Shown: piece by piece, positions 1 to 12,419 of the stretch
Layout: each line of letters starts with the position of its first letter
How positions within the stretch are numbered: position 1 is the stretch's first letter
Source of the DNA: Elysia chlorotica
Taxonomy: Eukaryota > Mollusca > Gastropoda > Plakobranchidae
Reading direction: 5' to 3'
NCBI GenBank assembly: GCA_003991915.1
Contig: RQTK01000179.1
Location: 20,531 to 84,530 of the forward strand
DNA: 64,000 nucleotides
Made by a program: the position numbers and the translations under genes
The notes under the pieces: generated by a model
Told to the model about the DNA's origin: nothing
What the model saw: only the letters and a program-made list of their open reading frames with translations
Database searches by the model: none

Positions 1-790
1 AACGATTCTCCTCAGCCAACATATTAAATAAAAAGGCTGTTACATCTGCAAACTCAATGCAGGTCTTGGGTTTCTCTACCAAAGGATAGAAACAGTGTTC
101 TTAGTTGGTCAAACTAATTTAACCTTCCAAGAGTTTTTCTTGTAATCATCGCCATAGAGCATAGATCAGCTTCAGTCGAGGGCCACCCAACAGGCCAGAA
201 AACACAGCAGTTACCTCTGAGGAGTTGTGTTTCTCGTCGATGGGGAAATCCGAGGTTTTTATCAGCAAAGGCTGTACAGGGATCTGATTGGGTTATGCGT
301 CTCTCTTTCTAGAGACCTACGCTTGAAAATTTTGGCTTCTTAAAATAGAGTGGTCATTCCTAAAATCATAAACAAACCCAAAGCCGTGAACCTGTTTATA
401 GTTTCCAGCTTTATAACATTCATAGTGTAAAAAAGAAACTTAAGAGAATCAGGTTTTCTTAATCAGAGAATGATGAGTAAGCTCAGTCGGAAGAGAATGC
501 GGCTTCTAGTTAGGAGTTTTGGGTTTGAATCCGCCTCGTTCTCCACTGGCTGGACAAAATGACCCACTCTGTCTCTGTTGTGTGATAGTGCGTAAAAGTT
601 ATTGATCTACAGTTCCTCATATGCACAAAATTTGTAGCAAAAAAAAAAAAGTAAAAAAGACAGAGAAGAGAATGAACCATGTACAGGCGGCAACACCTCC
701 CACACAAGAAGGGTCATTGGGAGCTCATTAAATTAGACTCCTCACACAGATCACTCTCTGTACTTGGAAACAGTTTAGTCTTTGTTTGAT
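1..790. other. Gene-free stretch with one SINE head
   Basis: I see no supported coding exon here. The only recognisable element is a tRNA-like SINE head near 478-560. The rest is unique-looking AT-rich sequence with short stop-bounded ORFs that lack splice-site or family support. Confidence 0.5.
478..560 (+). repeat. tRNA-derived SINE head (A-box/B-box-like)
   Basis: The segment has an A-box-like 'gctcagtcggaagag' and, about 35 bp later, a B-box-like 'gggtttgaatccgcc', spaced as in a tRNA gene. It lacks a clean cloverleaf and no acceptor stem closes around it, so I read it as a SINE head or tRNA pseudogene. The tail seen in other SINE copies of this window is absent. Confidence 0.4.
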
Positions 791-1767
791 CTACACGATT
801 GCGGATCGGCTTCTATTTATCTCATTTATCTCCCCTGTACCTTACAGTCACATTAATCATCCGTGACCAACTAATCGATGCAATCATAAAAAAAAAGAGG
901 AGATGAAAAAAAGAAATTAATCTTAGGGCTCACCTAAAATTTAATAGCTGAGAGACCACAAAAGGTAAAAACAGTACCTTCAAGAAAATATCAGCTCTAG
1001 TTTGAAAGTGTTGCAACAGTTTTTTTTTATAATCTTAAAATGCAACCAGATAATGTGTTTGGAATTCCAAAACTCAGATCTGCTGCTATCACAGGACTGT
1101 ACCTAAGCCAACACGAGGATAGTAAGTTCTCATAACAGTCATAGCCTTGGTTTACGTCCATTTTCATAGACGGTTTAGGTATTTTTACAAGTTTCATTCA
1201 GTAAATATATAATTACACGACGAAAATAAGCAAGGTTATAACAAGCTTTAGGCGCAAATAGCATTAAATGTGATCACATAGAAAATTAAAGAGAAATAAT
1301 TCATGTCAAATGTATGTAAACAACCAAAAGTATCTCCCCACTACACGATTGCGGATCGGCTTCTATTTATCTCATTTATCTCCCCTGTACCTTACAGTCA
1401 CATTAATCATCCGTGACCAACTAATCGACGCAATCATAAAAAAAGAGGAGAGGAAAAAAAGAAATTAATCTTAGGGCTCACCTAAAATTTAATATCTGAG
1501 AGACCACAAAAGGTAAAAACAGTACCTTCAAGAAAATATCAGCTTTAGTTTGAAAATGTTGCAACAGTTTTTTTTTTAATAATCTTAAAATGCAACCAGA
1601 TAATGTGTTTGGATTCCAAAACTCAGTTCAGTAAATATATAAATTCACGTCGAAAATAAGCAAGGTTAAAACAAGCTTTAGGCGCAAATAGCATTACATG
1701 TGATCACATAGCAACTTCAAGAGAAATAATTCATGTCAAATGTATGTAAACAACCAAAAGTATCTCC

Positions 1768-1769
<2 letters not shown>
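791..1769. repeat. Tandem duplication, ~550 bp unit, two copies
   Basis: Copy 1 (791-1340) and copy 2 (1341-1769) both begin 'ctacacgattgcggatcgg' and run nearly identically to 'agtatctcccc'. Copy 2 lacks about 120 bp present in copy 1 (roughly 1073-1196, just after 'aactcag'). Copy 2 ends directly at a TC microsatellite. No coding content is evident. Confidence 0.85.

Positions 1770-1827
<58 letters not shown>
1769..1827. repeat. (TC)n microsatellite
   Basis: This is an uninterrupted TC dinucleotide run bordering the end of the preceding tandem duplication. Confidence 0.95.
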
Positions 1828-1832
<5 letters not shown>

Positions 1833-3290
1833 TCTCGCGTTCTCTCCCCATTATTCTGAGGTCTATTCTTTTAAATAAACCTACCGTCAAATGTTGATGA
1901 CATTAATTTTGTAGACTTAAAATTCCCTTTTTTCACCTATAACTACGTCCTGTGTGTGCTTGATTAATATTTTGTTCACTGTGGGGAGCCACTGTATATG
2001 AAGCGGTTTGAGCACCAAGAAGAATGAGGCCAAATCATAAAATAGTGTCTATCACGGTGTGATTCCTCCGTTAAAGTGTTTTTGACAATAATCCCAACCC
2101 ACACTGAAAGCACTATTTCACGTTAGTCGAAAAGATATTATCTTTATAGCGATATTCTTTACTTATATACTCTTGAATATTTATATGAGTCATAATACTC
2201 AAATTATAAACATGAGATCAAACAATTAAAAACATTACTGAACCTAAACATACTGGGAATCGGTGGACACTGTGGTGAAATTTCAACACCCATTTGAAAA
2301 ACGCTCTGACGCACGTATTAGAAGCACTGAATCATTATTAGCCTATCAAACGAAATTCGAAATGTTTCTTAGTTTCATTCGTGTGAACTTAACTATTAGC
2401 TCACATTGTATAATAGCAGAATGCTTTGTGAAGAAAATGATGTAATTGTACATGGAATTGAAACGCATTTTTTAGCACTGCATTTATTTGTCTCTTTAAC
2501 GACAGCACACGACTGTAGAGCGCCCTGGATGTCAAAATTGTGTTATTCTATAATTACTTTTTTTTTTAAACTTTTCAATGAACCTCTATTTTATGGGGAA
2601 AAGAAGTGTTTAGCGTAACCACCTTGCATATATTCATACATATGAACAATTAAATGCCTTCAGCTGTCATAATATTGAACGATATAAGACCATATTAATA
2701 ATGTAAATCACACCATAAGTGTGGTTTAATGCCTGTTTTTGTGTTCTTTTAGAATCTTTTGAATGCGGTGGGTAGGTCTAAATCTTTTTAACTAGGCATA
2801 AGTAGGATGCAAACGTAAATTCTATATTATAGAACTAGCACACAACTTCGAAATAAAAGAATGCTTCAAGCTTTAATTAAACATGTGATACATTTCGCCA
2901 GAAAGGCAAACTAACAAATTATTTTCTTCATTTGTGTTCGTATTCTAGCTCCTATTATGGGATCCTGTACCGGTCTTTATCCATACACTCGGGTCCTATC
3001 GCATTCTTGACAGCTTTACTCTGCGTGCCCTGCATGCAGTCCTCACAGGAGTACATGCCGAAATTCACAGAAGCCGAAGCGCGAAGAACATTTTAACATT
3101 GAGTGTGCTTATATGTAGGTCGATAGGGTAAGCTTAGGATGCATATATATTCTCTAATTTGAGAAGGCGAAGCTTTCCCATGGCTTAAATCTCAGGGAAA
3201 GAGAGGAGGTGGACTAAATGCGGTGACAATATTGTAAGAAAACATACCAACACCACTACCGTCCAACAACAACATCACTTAAAACAAAAA
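1828..3290. other. Gene-free stretch
   Basis: Only short ORFs of 60-70 codons occur and none has recognisable family features. A GC-richer patch at about 2945-3080 has no convincing open frame with splice sites. I see nothing supportable here. Confidence 0.4.
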
Positions 3291-3295
3291 TATTC

Positions 3296-3344
3296 ATAAC
3301 AACAACAACAATTACAACCACAACCACCACCACAACAACAACAA

Positions 3345-3403
<59 letters not shown>
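3296..3403. repeat. (CAA)n microsatellite
   Basis: This is a CAA/ACA trinucleotide array, imperfect on its left side and nearly perfect from about 3352 to 3400. Confidence 0.95.
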
Positions 3404-4465
3404 GCATTATCATCACTATAAACAACAACAGTAAAGTAGAATGAAAAAAATAGCCTTTACAAAAGAACAAAGACAGTTTTTTACAGCTTGCCCCTGAAGA
3501 AACACCTCCGTCAAAATGTGGATGTAAAATGCAGATAAACGCATGTATGACAAAGTGAGTAAAATGGCATCGATTTCATTAGTTTTAAATTTTATTAATG
3601 TACAGATTTTAACGAATTTAAAACAACCAATTCAAAACAAATAGCCACAACCATAAATGAAAAGGACAAATATATTTTTCTCACATTCTTCAAAGAATGT
3701 TGCCACCGTACGGGAATCGGTAAATGAAGTTTTGCCCCAGAGTTAGAGATATCCACAAACAATGTGCTGATCACTTGGCTGTGGCCAGTATCGAGGGCCT
3801 GTCCCATGAACTGAGATGCTCCGTGAGATACGCCTTATCGTGATATCGATTTTATCAAACTGGTGCTCCTTTCTTGTCCTCATACAGCTTCAGCGTTAAG
3901 CTAAAAAATGTATATATTTTGGGTTGTTTTTTTTATGTGACTTAAACTTACTCTTAAGCTCGGTAAAAAATTTGATTGGTTTATCAGTTGCATTATTTTA
4001 ATTAGGGAACGTAACAAAAACAATCGCCTGTCAATCCATATAGTAATTACCACATTTTGTTATAGTGTCTTCAAAAAACCTACTGGTTTACTTATAAACT
4101 TACTTTTTGGTACAAATCTGGATTGTTTAGGCATGATTATGACTTGGTGAAAAAAACATATTCTGCCATTTTTTCCCTATTTCGAAATAATAATATAAAA
4201 AAAATCCACGCAATGCATGTGTAAAAACAAATGGTTTTGTTTCAGAAATTCAAGAGAAATGAGTCATAAAATAAAACAATTAATAACGTGTAAAAATAAG
4301 AACTAAAAAGTCAGCAGGTATTTTTAATGAAAATGAATCATGATTCTTCAAGGTTTTATAGGAACATTTTAACCCCTACCCCGTAGTACATGTATTAGTC
4401 GTATTGTGTAAATTCGGTCGCCGTATAGATTTCTGGCTAGCTCTACTGGCTTGGTCCAGCTTGTC

Positions 4466-4717
4466 TCACACATCACGGCAGCCTATATTTGAATAGCACT
4501 GCTTATTGGGGTGACATTCCATACCCAAACTACAAGTAATAAACGAGAGTGACGTAAGATTGTTTGAGATGTCGATGCCACTGGTGCTTGTTGCAAGTAC
4601 GCCTATGTAATATGTCTGTGGTGTGCTTCCTGCAATTAGTGACGTGCTGGCACAAGTGCTGAAGATACTGCCATCCCAGCCCTGGAGTGCCCCGCACTGC
4701 AGACTCCAACTCACCAT
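4466..4717 (-). other. Small conserved ORF, duplicate copy A (possible exon)
   Basis: This is an 83-codon open frame with several cysteines, including a C-x5-C-x4-C-x5-C-like cluster near its C-terminal end. Its counterpart lies at 6265-6525 in the neighbouring duplicate. No domain is recognised. A GT donor-like site ('atg|gtgagt') overlaps the start, so the ATG may not be a real start. It could equally be chance ORF conservation in a young duplication. Confidence 0.2.
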
Positions 4718-5632
4718 TCATTTTGATTGATCTTTCTTGAAAATGCTCCAGAAACATTAAATGTATAACAGTAGTGTTAGTCCACCTTTGAATTGATTTT
4801 CTCTACGGCACCAAAGTGTTAAATACACATACCCAAGGCCTTAAGCAAAACATACAGAAACGCAAAATGCAAACATAATTATAATAAGGATTATACAAGT
4901 GTTTACAGCACACAACTCGCTACAAGCGGCACTGATCACATTTTTAGATCCAACGAATGCATTGTCCGCACCCGACAATCGTTCATAATCGTTCAATTAA
5001 AATACTGCTCTATTCCTACAATTTATTGCAGGGAGATATCGAAAGGTTTTTGTCTAGTTTGTGCAGAGATATAATTATATCGGCAGCATATTAATTTATT
5101 GTTATAATTTTTACCCGCACATAACCATTGCATTAATTGAGCTTGTACTTTTCAGGGTATACTGTATCTCTGGGAACGCCCACCTGGCCGCTAAACGTGG
5201 ATTGATACGGAGATCCCCGTGTTGCAACAAGAGAAGTATTGATATAATGACCCAAGGACCAAAGAAGAGCGTTCCACGCGATAACATAATCATCTCATTT
5301 CTTCCTTAAAAATCTATATTTGCAATAAAGTAAAGCAATATAATACAGACTCTTCAATGCCTTGCATCTTCTAGTTGAGAGGGGTAAAGTAGCCTAATAA
5401 TGTTTTTGGCTTCACGCCTCGTGTTGGTACATCTGCGGTGTATAGACTGCAATGTAATTGCGAAAACTAAGTCAGAGACAAGCCATACGTATAAATACCA
5501 GAACCTTGACTCTCAATCTCTTTTAAAGATACAGCATGTGTTTTAAATCTTGTGGCGTTGGACTATTTTTAATGATTTTGTACTACAAGATTAGGCTCAG
5601 TATATTAGAAATAAGAGTCAATCTTGAAATAA

Positions 5633-5795
5633 AGGATAAGAGTTAATCTAGAAATAAGGATAAGAGTTAATCTTGACATAAAGGATAAGAGTTAATCTTG
5701 ACATAAAGGATAAGAGTTAATCTTGACATAAAGGATAAGAGTTAATCTTGACATAAAGGATAAGAGTTAATCTTGACATAAAGGATAAGAGTTAA
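5633..5795. repeat. 25-bp minisatellite, ~6-7 units (copy A)
   Basis: The repeat unit is about 25 bp and includes 'ataaggataagagttaatct' with 'tgac(at)a'. The first units differ by single bases and indels while the later ones are identical, as expected from local slippage. A homologous array with fewer perfect units ends copy B of the surrounding duplication. Confidence 0.9.
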
Positions 5796-6264
5796 TAGTT
5801 TATCAGTTGCATTATTTTAATTAGGGAACGTGACCAACACAATCGCCTGTCAATCCATATAGTAATAACCTCATTTTGTTATAATGTCATTAAAAAAACT
5901 ACTGGTTTAATTATAAACTTTCTTTTTGGCCCAAATCTGGATTGTTTAGGCATGATTATGACTTGGTGAAAAAAACATATTCTGCCATTTTTTCCCTATT
6001 TCGAAATAATAATATAAAAAAAATCCACTCAATGCATGCGTAAAAACAATTATGGTTTTGTTTCAGAAATTCAAGAGAAATGAGTCATAATATAAAGCAA
6101 TCAATAGCGTGTAAAAATAAGAACCAAAAAGTCAGTAGGTATTTTTTAATGAAAATGAATCATGATTCTTCAAGGTTTTATAGGAACATCTTAACCCCTA
6201 CCACGTAGTACATGTATTAGTCGTATTGTGTAAATTCGGTCGCCGTATAGATTTCTGGCTAGCT

Positions 6265-6525
6265 CTACTTGTCTCGCACATCACGGCAGCCTATATTTGA
6301 ATAGCACTGCTTATTGGGGTGACATTCCATACCCAAACTACAAGTAATAAACGAGAGTGACGTAAGATTGTTTGAGATGTCGATGCCACTGGTGCTTGTT
6401 GCAAGTACGCCTATGTAATATGTCTGTGGTGTGCTTCCTGCAATTAGTGACGTGCTGGCACAAGTGCTGAAGATACTGCTATCCCAGCCCTGGAGTGCCC
6501 CGCAAGGCAGACTCCAACTCACCAT
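6265..6525 (-). other. Small conserved ORF, duplicate copy B (possible exon)
   Basis: This is an 86-codon frame matching the ORF at 4466-4717 except for a Gln-to-Pro and a Gly-to-Ser replacement and three extra C-terminal codons. Both differences are amino-acid changing, which gives no sign of purifying selection. Function unknown. Confidence 0.2.
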
Positions 6526-6989
6526 TCATTTTGATTGATCTTTTATGAAAATGCTCCAGAAACATTAAATGTATAACAGTAGTGTTAGTCCACCTTTGAA
6601 TTGATTTTCTCTACGGCACCAAAGTGTTAAATACACATACCCAAGGCCTTAAGCAAAACATACACAATGCAAACATAATTATAATAAGGATTATACAAGT
6701 GTTTACAGCACACAACTCGCTACAAGCGGCACTGATCACATTTTTAGATCCAACGAATGCATTGTCCGCACCCGACAATAACGATGATTTCACGTGTGAG
6801 TGTATGTGGCCAACGTTTTCAGAAAACAAATAGTAAAGTTTAAGTGAATGGAAGTCATGATTTCTTCAATAAAATACTGCTCTATTCCTACAATTTATTG
6901 CAGGGAGATATCGAAAGGTTTTTGTCTAGTTTGTGCAGAGATATAATTATATCGGCAGCATATTAATTTATTGTTATAATTTTCTCCCG

Positions 6990-7155
6990 CACATGACTTA
7001 ATTGACTTGACTTAATTGCCTTTCGCACCCTGGTCATCAGATCGGGACGCCTCGGCAATCTCTGCAAGGTGCTTGATGAATGATATGAATGATCTCCATT
7101 GATCACGTTCCTCTGCTAGTGAACGTATGTGGTTCAAGTCTTGAGTCGTTTTCAG
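6990..7155 (-). mobile_element. 5'-truncated LINE 3' end inserted in one duplicate
   Basis: This segment is absent from the otherwise matching site in copy A (near 5118). On the minus strand it encodes an open tail that includes 'LAEERDQWRSFI' and ends '...DDQGAKGN' then stop. I recall this style at the C-terminus of non-LTR reverse transcriptase ORFs. The stop is followed by a short repetitive tail of 'ttaagtcaag'-like units at the left end. Only an 'at' dinucleotide is shared at the two junctions, so any target-site duplication is minimal. Confidence 0.5.
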
Positions 7156-7667
7156 TGAATAACCATTGCATTAATTGAGCTTGTACTTTTCAGGGTATAC
7201 TGTATCTCTGGGAACGCCCACCTGGCCGCTAAACGTGGATTGATACGGAGATCCCCGTGTTGCAACAAGAGAAGTATTGATATAATGACCCAAGGACCAA
7301 AGAAGAGCGTTCCACGCGATAACATAATCATCTCATTTCTTCCTTAAAAATCTATATTTGCAATAAAGTAAAGCAATATAATACAGACTCTTCAATGCCT
7401 TGCATCTTCTAGTTGAGAGGGGTAAAGTAGCCTAATAATGTTTTTGGCTTCACGCCTCGTGTTGGTACATCTGCGGTGTATAGACTGCAATGTAATTGCG
7501 AAAACTAAGTCAGAGACAAGCCATACGTATAAATACCAGAACCTTGACTCTCAATCTCTTTTAAAGATACAGCATGTGTTTTAAATCTTGTGGCGTTGGA
7601 CTATTTTTAATGATTTTGTACTACAAGATTAGGCTCAGTATATTAGAAATAAGAGTCAATCTTGAAA

Positions 7668-7818
7668 TAAAGGATAAGAGTTAATCTTGACATAAAGGAT
7701 AAGAGTTAATCTTGACATAAAGGATAAGAGTTAATCTTGACATAAAGGATAAGAGTTAATCTTGACATAAAGGATAAGAATTAATCTTGAAATAAGGATA
7801 AGAGTTAATCTTGATATA
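7668..7818. repeat. 25-bp minisatellite, ~6 units (copy B)
   Basis: This is the same 25-bp unit as the array at 5633-5795, located at the end of the second copy of the segmental duplication. The last units carry small differences. Confidence 0.9.
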
Positions 7819-7820
7819 AT

Positions 7821-8684
7821 TATTATGTATCAGAATGATAGAAAGAAAAAAAAAGTCTGATCACAGGGTGCCTCCTGCTAGAGGCAAACTTTTTAACCTT
7901 AGCCAAGCGACGAATAGAACACTGATTTAATTTGTAGAAAATACTAACTTTAATTTTATGAAAGGGGCATAATAAGACGGAGTGAAATGAGTATCGAAAC
8001 AAAGCGTTTAGATATTTCAGTTTTTCTAATCTTGTCGTTATAATGCACTTTATATCTTTATAAAATTACACTTACCAGTAGCTTAAAACAAAACAAAACA
8101 TTTTGGATGCTATTTTTCATACCATAAAGCATGAGATTTGCTTCTAAATTAGCGGCCCCTGTCGTTGCTATTCGTTTAATTATTTTGATAAAGTGTTGAA
8201 TGTTTAATAAAAAAAAAATATTGATGACTTATTTGACATTACTTCATGACAAATGCATTGCTACCGAAATTTTTTAAGCAAAAAACAAACAAAAAACAAA
8301 CAAGAACATGAAACGGCACAATCGATTGGTTGATAGGCTGGCAAAACCAATCTTTCCAAGCATCGTGTGACATTTTACTGTGTGAAGGATGGAAATGTCC
8401 AAGACAACAAACTGTCGGACGTGTTGCCACTCGCCGCAAGAAGAGAGCAGTGTGTGCCTTATCAGCCAAGCCTTGCCAAACTTAAAGTGTCCTATTATGA
8501 CATCTCTGGCATGATCAACTATCTGAGACAGCCTAAGAGCCTCAGCTCGAGAGTAAACATCGTGAGCTAACATCTTTTTTTTTTATCTTCGGTTTGTGCG
8601 ACTTAGGCGGACGTGAGGTTCTAAGTTAATTATTTTGGTTTCTGCAGACCTTGGCACAGATGATGAAAATAATAATAAAAAGAA

Positions 8685-8724
<40 letters not shown>

Positions 8725-9133
8725 AACAATAACAACAACAAAAACAAAAATAATAACAGATTGGATTCGTGTTCCTATAGTGCACATAATAATTATGTAT
8801 TATACATGTGGACAACCCAAGTCCAAAATTCTTTTTAGAAAGCTATCTTCTTCAGCAAAAAATAATGGGTTCCAGTTTATCCTGAGGGGGAAGGTGTAGA
8901 AGGGTCAGACTGGAAATCGGTCAGCTGAGGTATATCTCATGTTAACTTCATTCGATATAATACAATTCTTTCTACTGCTAAAGGAAATTACAAACAAATA
9001 AGTCGTGTGGCGATTTTTAGATAATTGTTTTATTAAACGGGCTACTATTCTTTGAAGTTTCATTCTATCTGTTTAGTAGCTTCGCTTTTACAAGACAACA
9101 ATTAAAAACTGTTTTTATGTTCTTACTTCTGAA

Positions 9134-9170
<37 letters not shown>

Positions 9171-9179
9171 AATGCTGTT

Positions 9180-9210
<31 letters not shown>

Positions 9211-9990
9211 CTGTTGTTGTTGTTGTTGTTAAACTTAAATCTAGTTGTGTTCAAGCATAATATTTAGAAATCGCTAGAGAAAGTATAAACCTGTATAAGT
9301 TATGACACAATCTGTAAAAACAAAAACAAAAAAATAACCAACAACCCCTGTAGGCCTTAATTCGAATAGATAGAATGATACGTTAAAAAATTCAAAATGT
9401 TTCTTGTTGTTCAACACACCTTATATTTTTAGTCACAAAATCGATTTCCGGTGGCTTTATTTTAAAAAAAGTAGTAATAAGTTATAAGTGGGCCACGAAG
9501 TTTTGTAATAAACGGTAAGCAATTATGAATTCTAAAGATTCCATTGCATTGGACGAGAATAGAGTTACATTCGTGCCAAATTTCAAGAAGATTGGTGCTG
9601 TGGTTTAGCCTTGAGCAAAAATCGAAGCTTATTTTTCGTGATATAGATACCTATTGATTTGAAACATAACATGGGGGGAAAGCGTTTCATATTTTTTTTA
9701 AAGTTGCTTTATTCTTTTTTTTTTTTTAACATACCCAAAAAGTTCTGACATTTAGAAATCATTAATTTTGACTTATGGTAAGAATTGTTGCAATGACAAA
9801 TGTTATTATTTAAGGGTGATGGGGGAGGATTCAAACATACTTTATTTGCATGTCGATACATAAGTTATTGCTGTTGGATTTTCGTTTGTTGCGAGAACCT
9901 TGCAGGATATACGTTTTGACCAGCGCACGGGGAACCCCATCTCTCAAATCAAGCAGTCCAACAACATGACGGAACATTACGATTTGAAGC
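7821..9990. other. Gene-free stretch with CAA and GTT microsatellites
   Basis: The region contains a CAA array (about 8685-8750) and a GTT array (about 9134-9231). ORFs around 8239-8570 occur in overlapping frames on both strands without family features. Nothing else is supportable. Confidence 0.45.
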
Positions 9991-9992
9991 TT

Positions 9993-10176
9993 GATTCTGT
10001 TTAAGTTTAGTTGAGGACATAATTATGTTCCGGGAGGAGATTCTGTTTAAGTTTAGTTGAGGACATAATTATGTTCCGGGAGGAGATTCTGTTTAAGTTT
10101 AGTTGAGGACATAATTATGTTCCGGGAGGAGATTCTGTTTAAGTTTAGTTGAGGACATAATTATGTTCCGGGAGGA
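9993..10176. repeat. 46-bp minisatellite, four perfect units
   Basis: Four head-to-tail copies of a 46-bp unit begin at 9993, 10039, 10085 and 10131. Each starts 'gattctgtttaagtttagtt' and ends 'gttccgggagga'. I see no difference between units, which implies very recent expansion. Confidence 0.95.
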
Positions 10177-10949
10177 GAAGGGGTTTTGGTTAATTATTTG
10201 ATACTTTTCGATATGTATGTCCATTCGATTTACGTTACCAAAACATAGCCTAGGCTCAAAAAGAAAAAAAAGGAAACAATAAAAGAAAATCGAAAGGGAA
10301 AATAGAGAGAATCAACAATGAGAATTTAATTTACATTCAATATGAAACCAATATCGAGCTTACAATTTTCTTCTTAAAGAAATTCAAACTTAGAAAGCTT
10401 CGAAACGAAACTTTTTACATACAATTTATTTGACTAAACTTTACAATATATTGATTTTTAAGCTTATTGGTGCTTTATATGAGGCTTATGCAAAATTTAA
10501 GTTGTGTAGTAAGGTAAAAGGGATGGGTGGGTCAATATGCAAGTTACATTATTTTTCAATATTTTCAATATTTAATCTTGAAAGTCTATAAAAATAGCAA
10601 TCGATGTAATTAAAAACATGTAACTTTACTAACCTACTGGTTACTCTGTTGATAACTTTTAGTGTTTCTCCTAAAATCTTCCAACCACAGTACAACACTA
10701 AAAGCAAGGCACTAACTATCTTTGAACGAAAGTGGGTTTGAACAAGCGATTTCCCAATAAGGACACTAACTTTCTACGGTGGCAATTGAATATATCTGGA
10801 ACTCATAGAAAACATCTAGCACATGGCTCATGTTTCAACAAGGTGTTTTGTTTCAAGTGAAAAAAATCATGTGACAATGGACACACCAGAAGGCAGCAGT
10901 TACTAATAGTTATTATAGGGCCAGTTCTAACAAAAGCAAAACCAAAAGA

Positions 10950-11020
10950 CCTGAGTTGAGTTTGTTTTTACGGCACGTCAGCACAATAGCTGCTATATTG
11001 CATACACAACCTGAAGCAGA
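10950..11020 (-). mobile_element. Solitary LINE/SINE 3' tail fragment
   Basis: It contains 'gtttttacggcacgtcagca', which recurs exactly at about 29172-29191 beside a LINE RNase H fragment. I therefore read it as the reverse complement of a shared element 3' end. No coding part remains here. Confidence 0.4.
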
Positions 11021-11317
11021 ACATTCCAACAGACAGTGCGACAATCCCCCTTTAAAAAAAGCAAAAGCAAAACTAAATAAAACAAAACAAAACAAAAAAG
11101 AACAAAAACAACGGATAATGTTGGTCAATAAAGAAAGAGGAACTAATGATCAATGTTGATTTTTTTAACTAAAAAATTATTCTTAAAAATAAAGTTATAA
11201 TTTGAACTCGTAGAATTTGGTGATCACTAACTATGTATCTAACTTTGTTAAGAATTGAAACGGATGACTTCTGCAATGAACATTAATTGTAAAAGAGGAT
11301 ATGTATATATATATAAC

Positions 11318-11790
11318 NTNNNNNNNNNNNNNNNNNNNNNNNNNNNNNNNNNNNNNNNNNNNNNNNNNNNNNNNNNNNNNNNNNNNNNNNNNNNNNNNNN
11401 NNNNNNNNNNNNNNNNNNNNNNNNNNNNNNNNNNNNNNNNNNNNNNNNNNNNNNNNNNNNNNNNNNNNNNNNNNNNNNNNNNNNNNNNNNNNNNNNNNNN
11501 NNNNNNNNNNNNNNNNNNNNNNNNNNNNNNNNNNNNNNNNNNNNNNNNNNNNNNNNNNNNNNNNNNNNNNNNNNNNNNNNNNNNNNNNNNNNNNNNNNNN
11601 NNNNNNNNNNNNNNNNNNNNNNNNNNNNNNNNNNNNNNNNNNNNNNNNNNNNNNNNNNNNNNNNNNNNNNNNNNNNNNNNNNNNNNNNNNNNNNNNNNNN
11701 NNNNNNNNNNNNNNNNNNNNNNNNNNNNNNNNNNNNNNNNNNNNNNNNNNNNNNNNNNNNNNNNNNNNNNNNNNNNNNNNNNNNNNNNNN
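11318..11790. other. Assembly gap (N run) next to a GAT microsatellite
   Basis: This is a run of N with one called base, directly bordered by a GAT trinucleotide array at 11791-11880 and an AT-rich repeat on the left. The gap probably reflects an unresolved microsatellite. ORFs drawn across it are artefacts. Confidence 0.98.
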
Positions 11791-11881
<91 letters not shown>

Positions 11882-11993
11882 GAGTATGATGATAATGATG
11901 ATGAGTGCGTGAACTGATTATAATCAATGTACACGCCTGCTATAAAAATCCCATGGCCAAGGCTTCCTAGATAAAAAAAATAATGTGGAAGCC

Positions 11994-12413
11994 TCACCCA
12001 AAAATAACTCGGAGCCTCCACTGATACATGAAACCGATAGTAGACTTTATAAATTTATTAAAGAAACAGAATGTTCCAGCAGGCATCAGGCCTATCACAG
12101 TTGATTGAATACGGGAGAAAATAAAGTGAAACCGTAAAGCAGCGTAAAACAGTGCGGCGCCCGCAAAGCTCAGACCCGTCAAGAATCGCGTGACACTTCC
12201 TTTGAAAGGCGCACTATTTTTTAGCGCTGGGGGAAGGATCTTGTTGCATTTTGTACACATCCGCGCCGTCCGAAATCGAGAAGGGTGTGGGCCAAGGCTT
12301 CCAAAAATAGAAGGCCAAGTCACCGAAATATTCATAAACTTGCAGCAAGAATCAAAGTGAGCTATATTTTGAACATCTTCGCATCGCGCTGCGCAACTTG
12401 TATCAAGCAACAA
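11994..12413 (-). other. 139-codon ORF, unrecognised
   Basis: This is an open frame on the minus strand with a hydrophobic stretch in the second half and scattered cysteines. I recognise no domain, start context or splice site. A paired 14-bp inverted repeat ('catagataggacag' near 12483 and its complement near 12557) lies just to the right, so the area may belong to a degraded mobile element. It is most likely not a gene. Confidence 0.15.
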
Positions 12414-12419
12414 TAGAGG

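Larger units (their letters stand above)
3979..7820. repeat. Tandem segmental duplication, ~1.8-2.0 kb unit, two copies
   Basis: Copy A (about 3979-5797) and copy B (about 5798-7820) both start 'gtttatcagttgcattattt' and stay nearly identical to the same minisatellite at the end. Copy B carries two segments absent from A: about 90 bp at 6780-6870 and about 165 bp at 6990-7155. The second insertion looks like a LINE 3' end. Each copy contains the same small cysteine-containing ORF on the minus strand (4466-4717 and 6265-6525). Confidence 0.9.

Noticed and set aside
478..560. Functional tRNA gene
   Set aside because: A- and B-box-like motifs are present, but no complete cloverleaf or acceptor stem can be drawn. 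It resembles the SINE heads elsewhere.
3296..3403. CRISPR-like array among the many short repeats
   Set aside because: The repeats are simple trinucleotide or minisatellite arrays without distinct spacers, and the genome is eukaryotic.
11248..12021. Long ORFs (up to 257 codons) across the N gap
   Set aside because: They consist of undefined bases flanked by poly-Ile, poly-Met or poly-Ser from a GAT microsatellite and have no real coding content.
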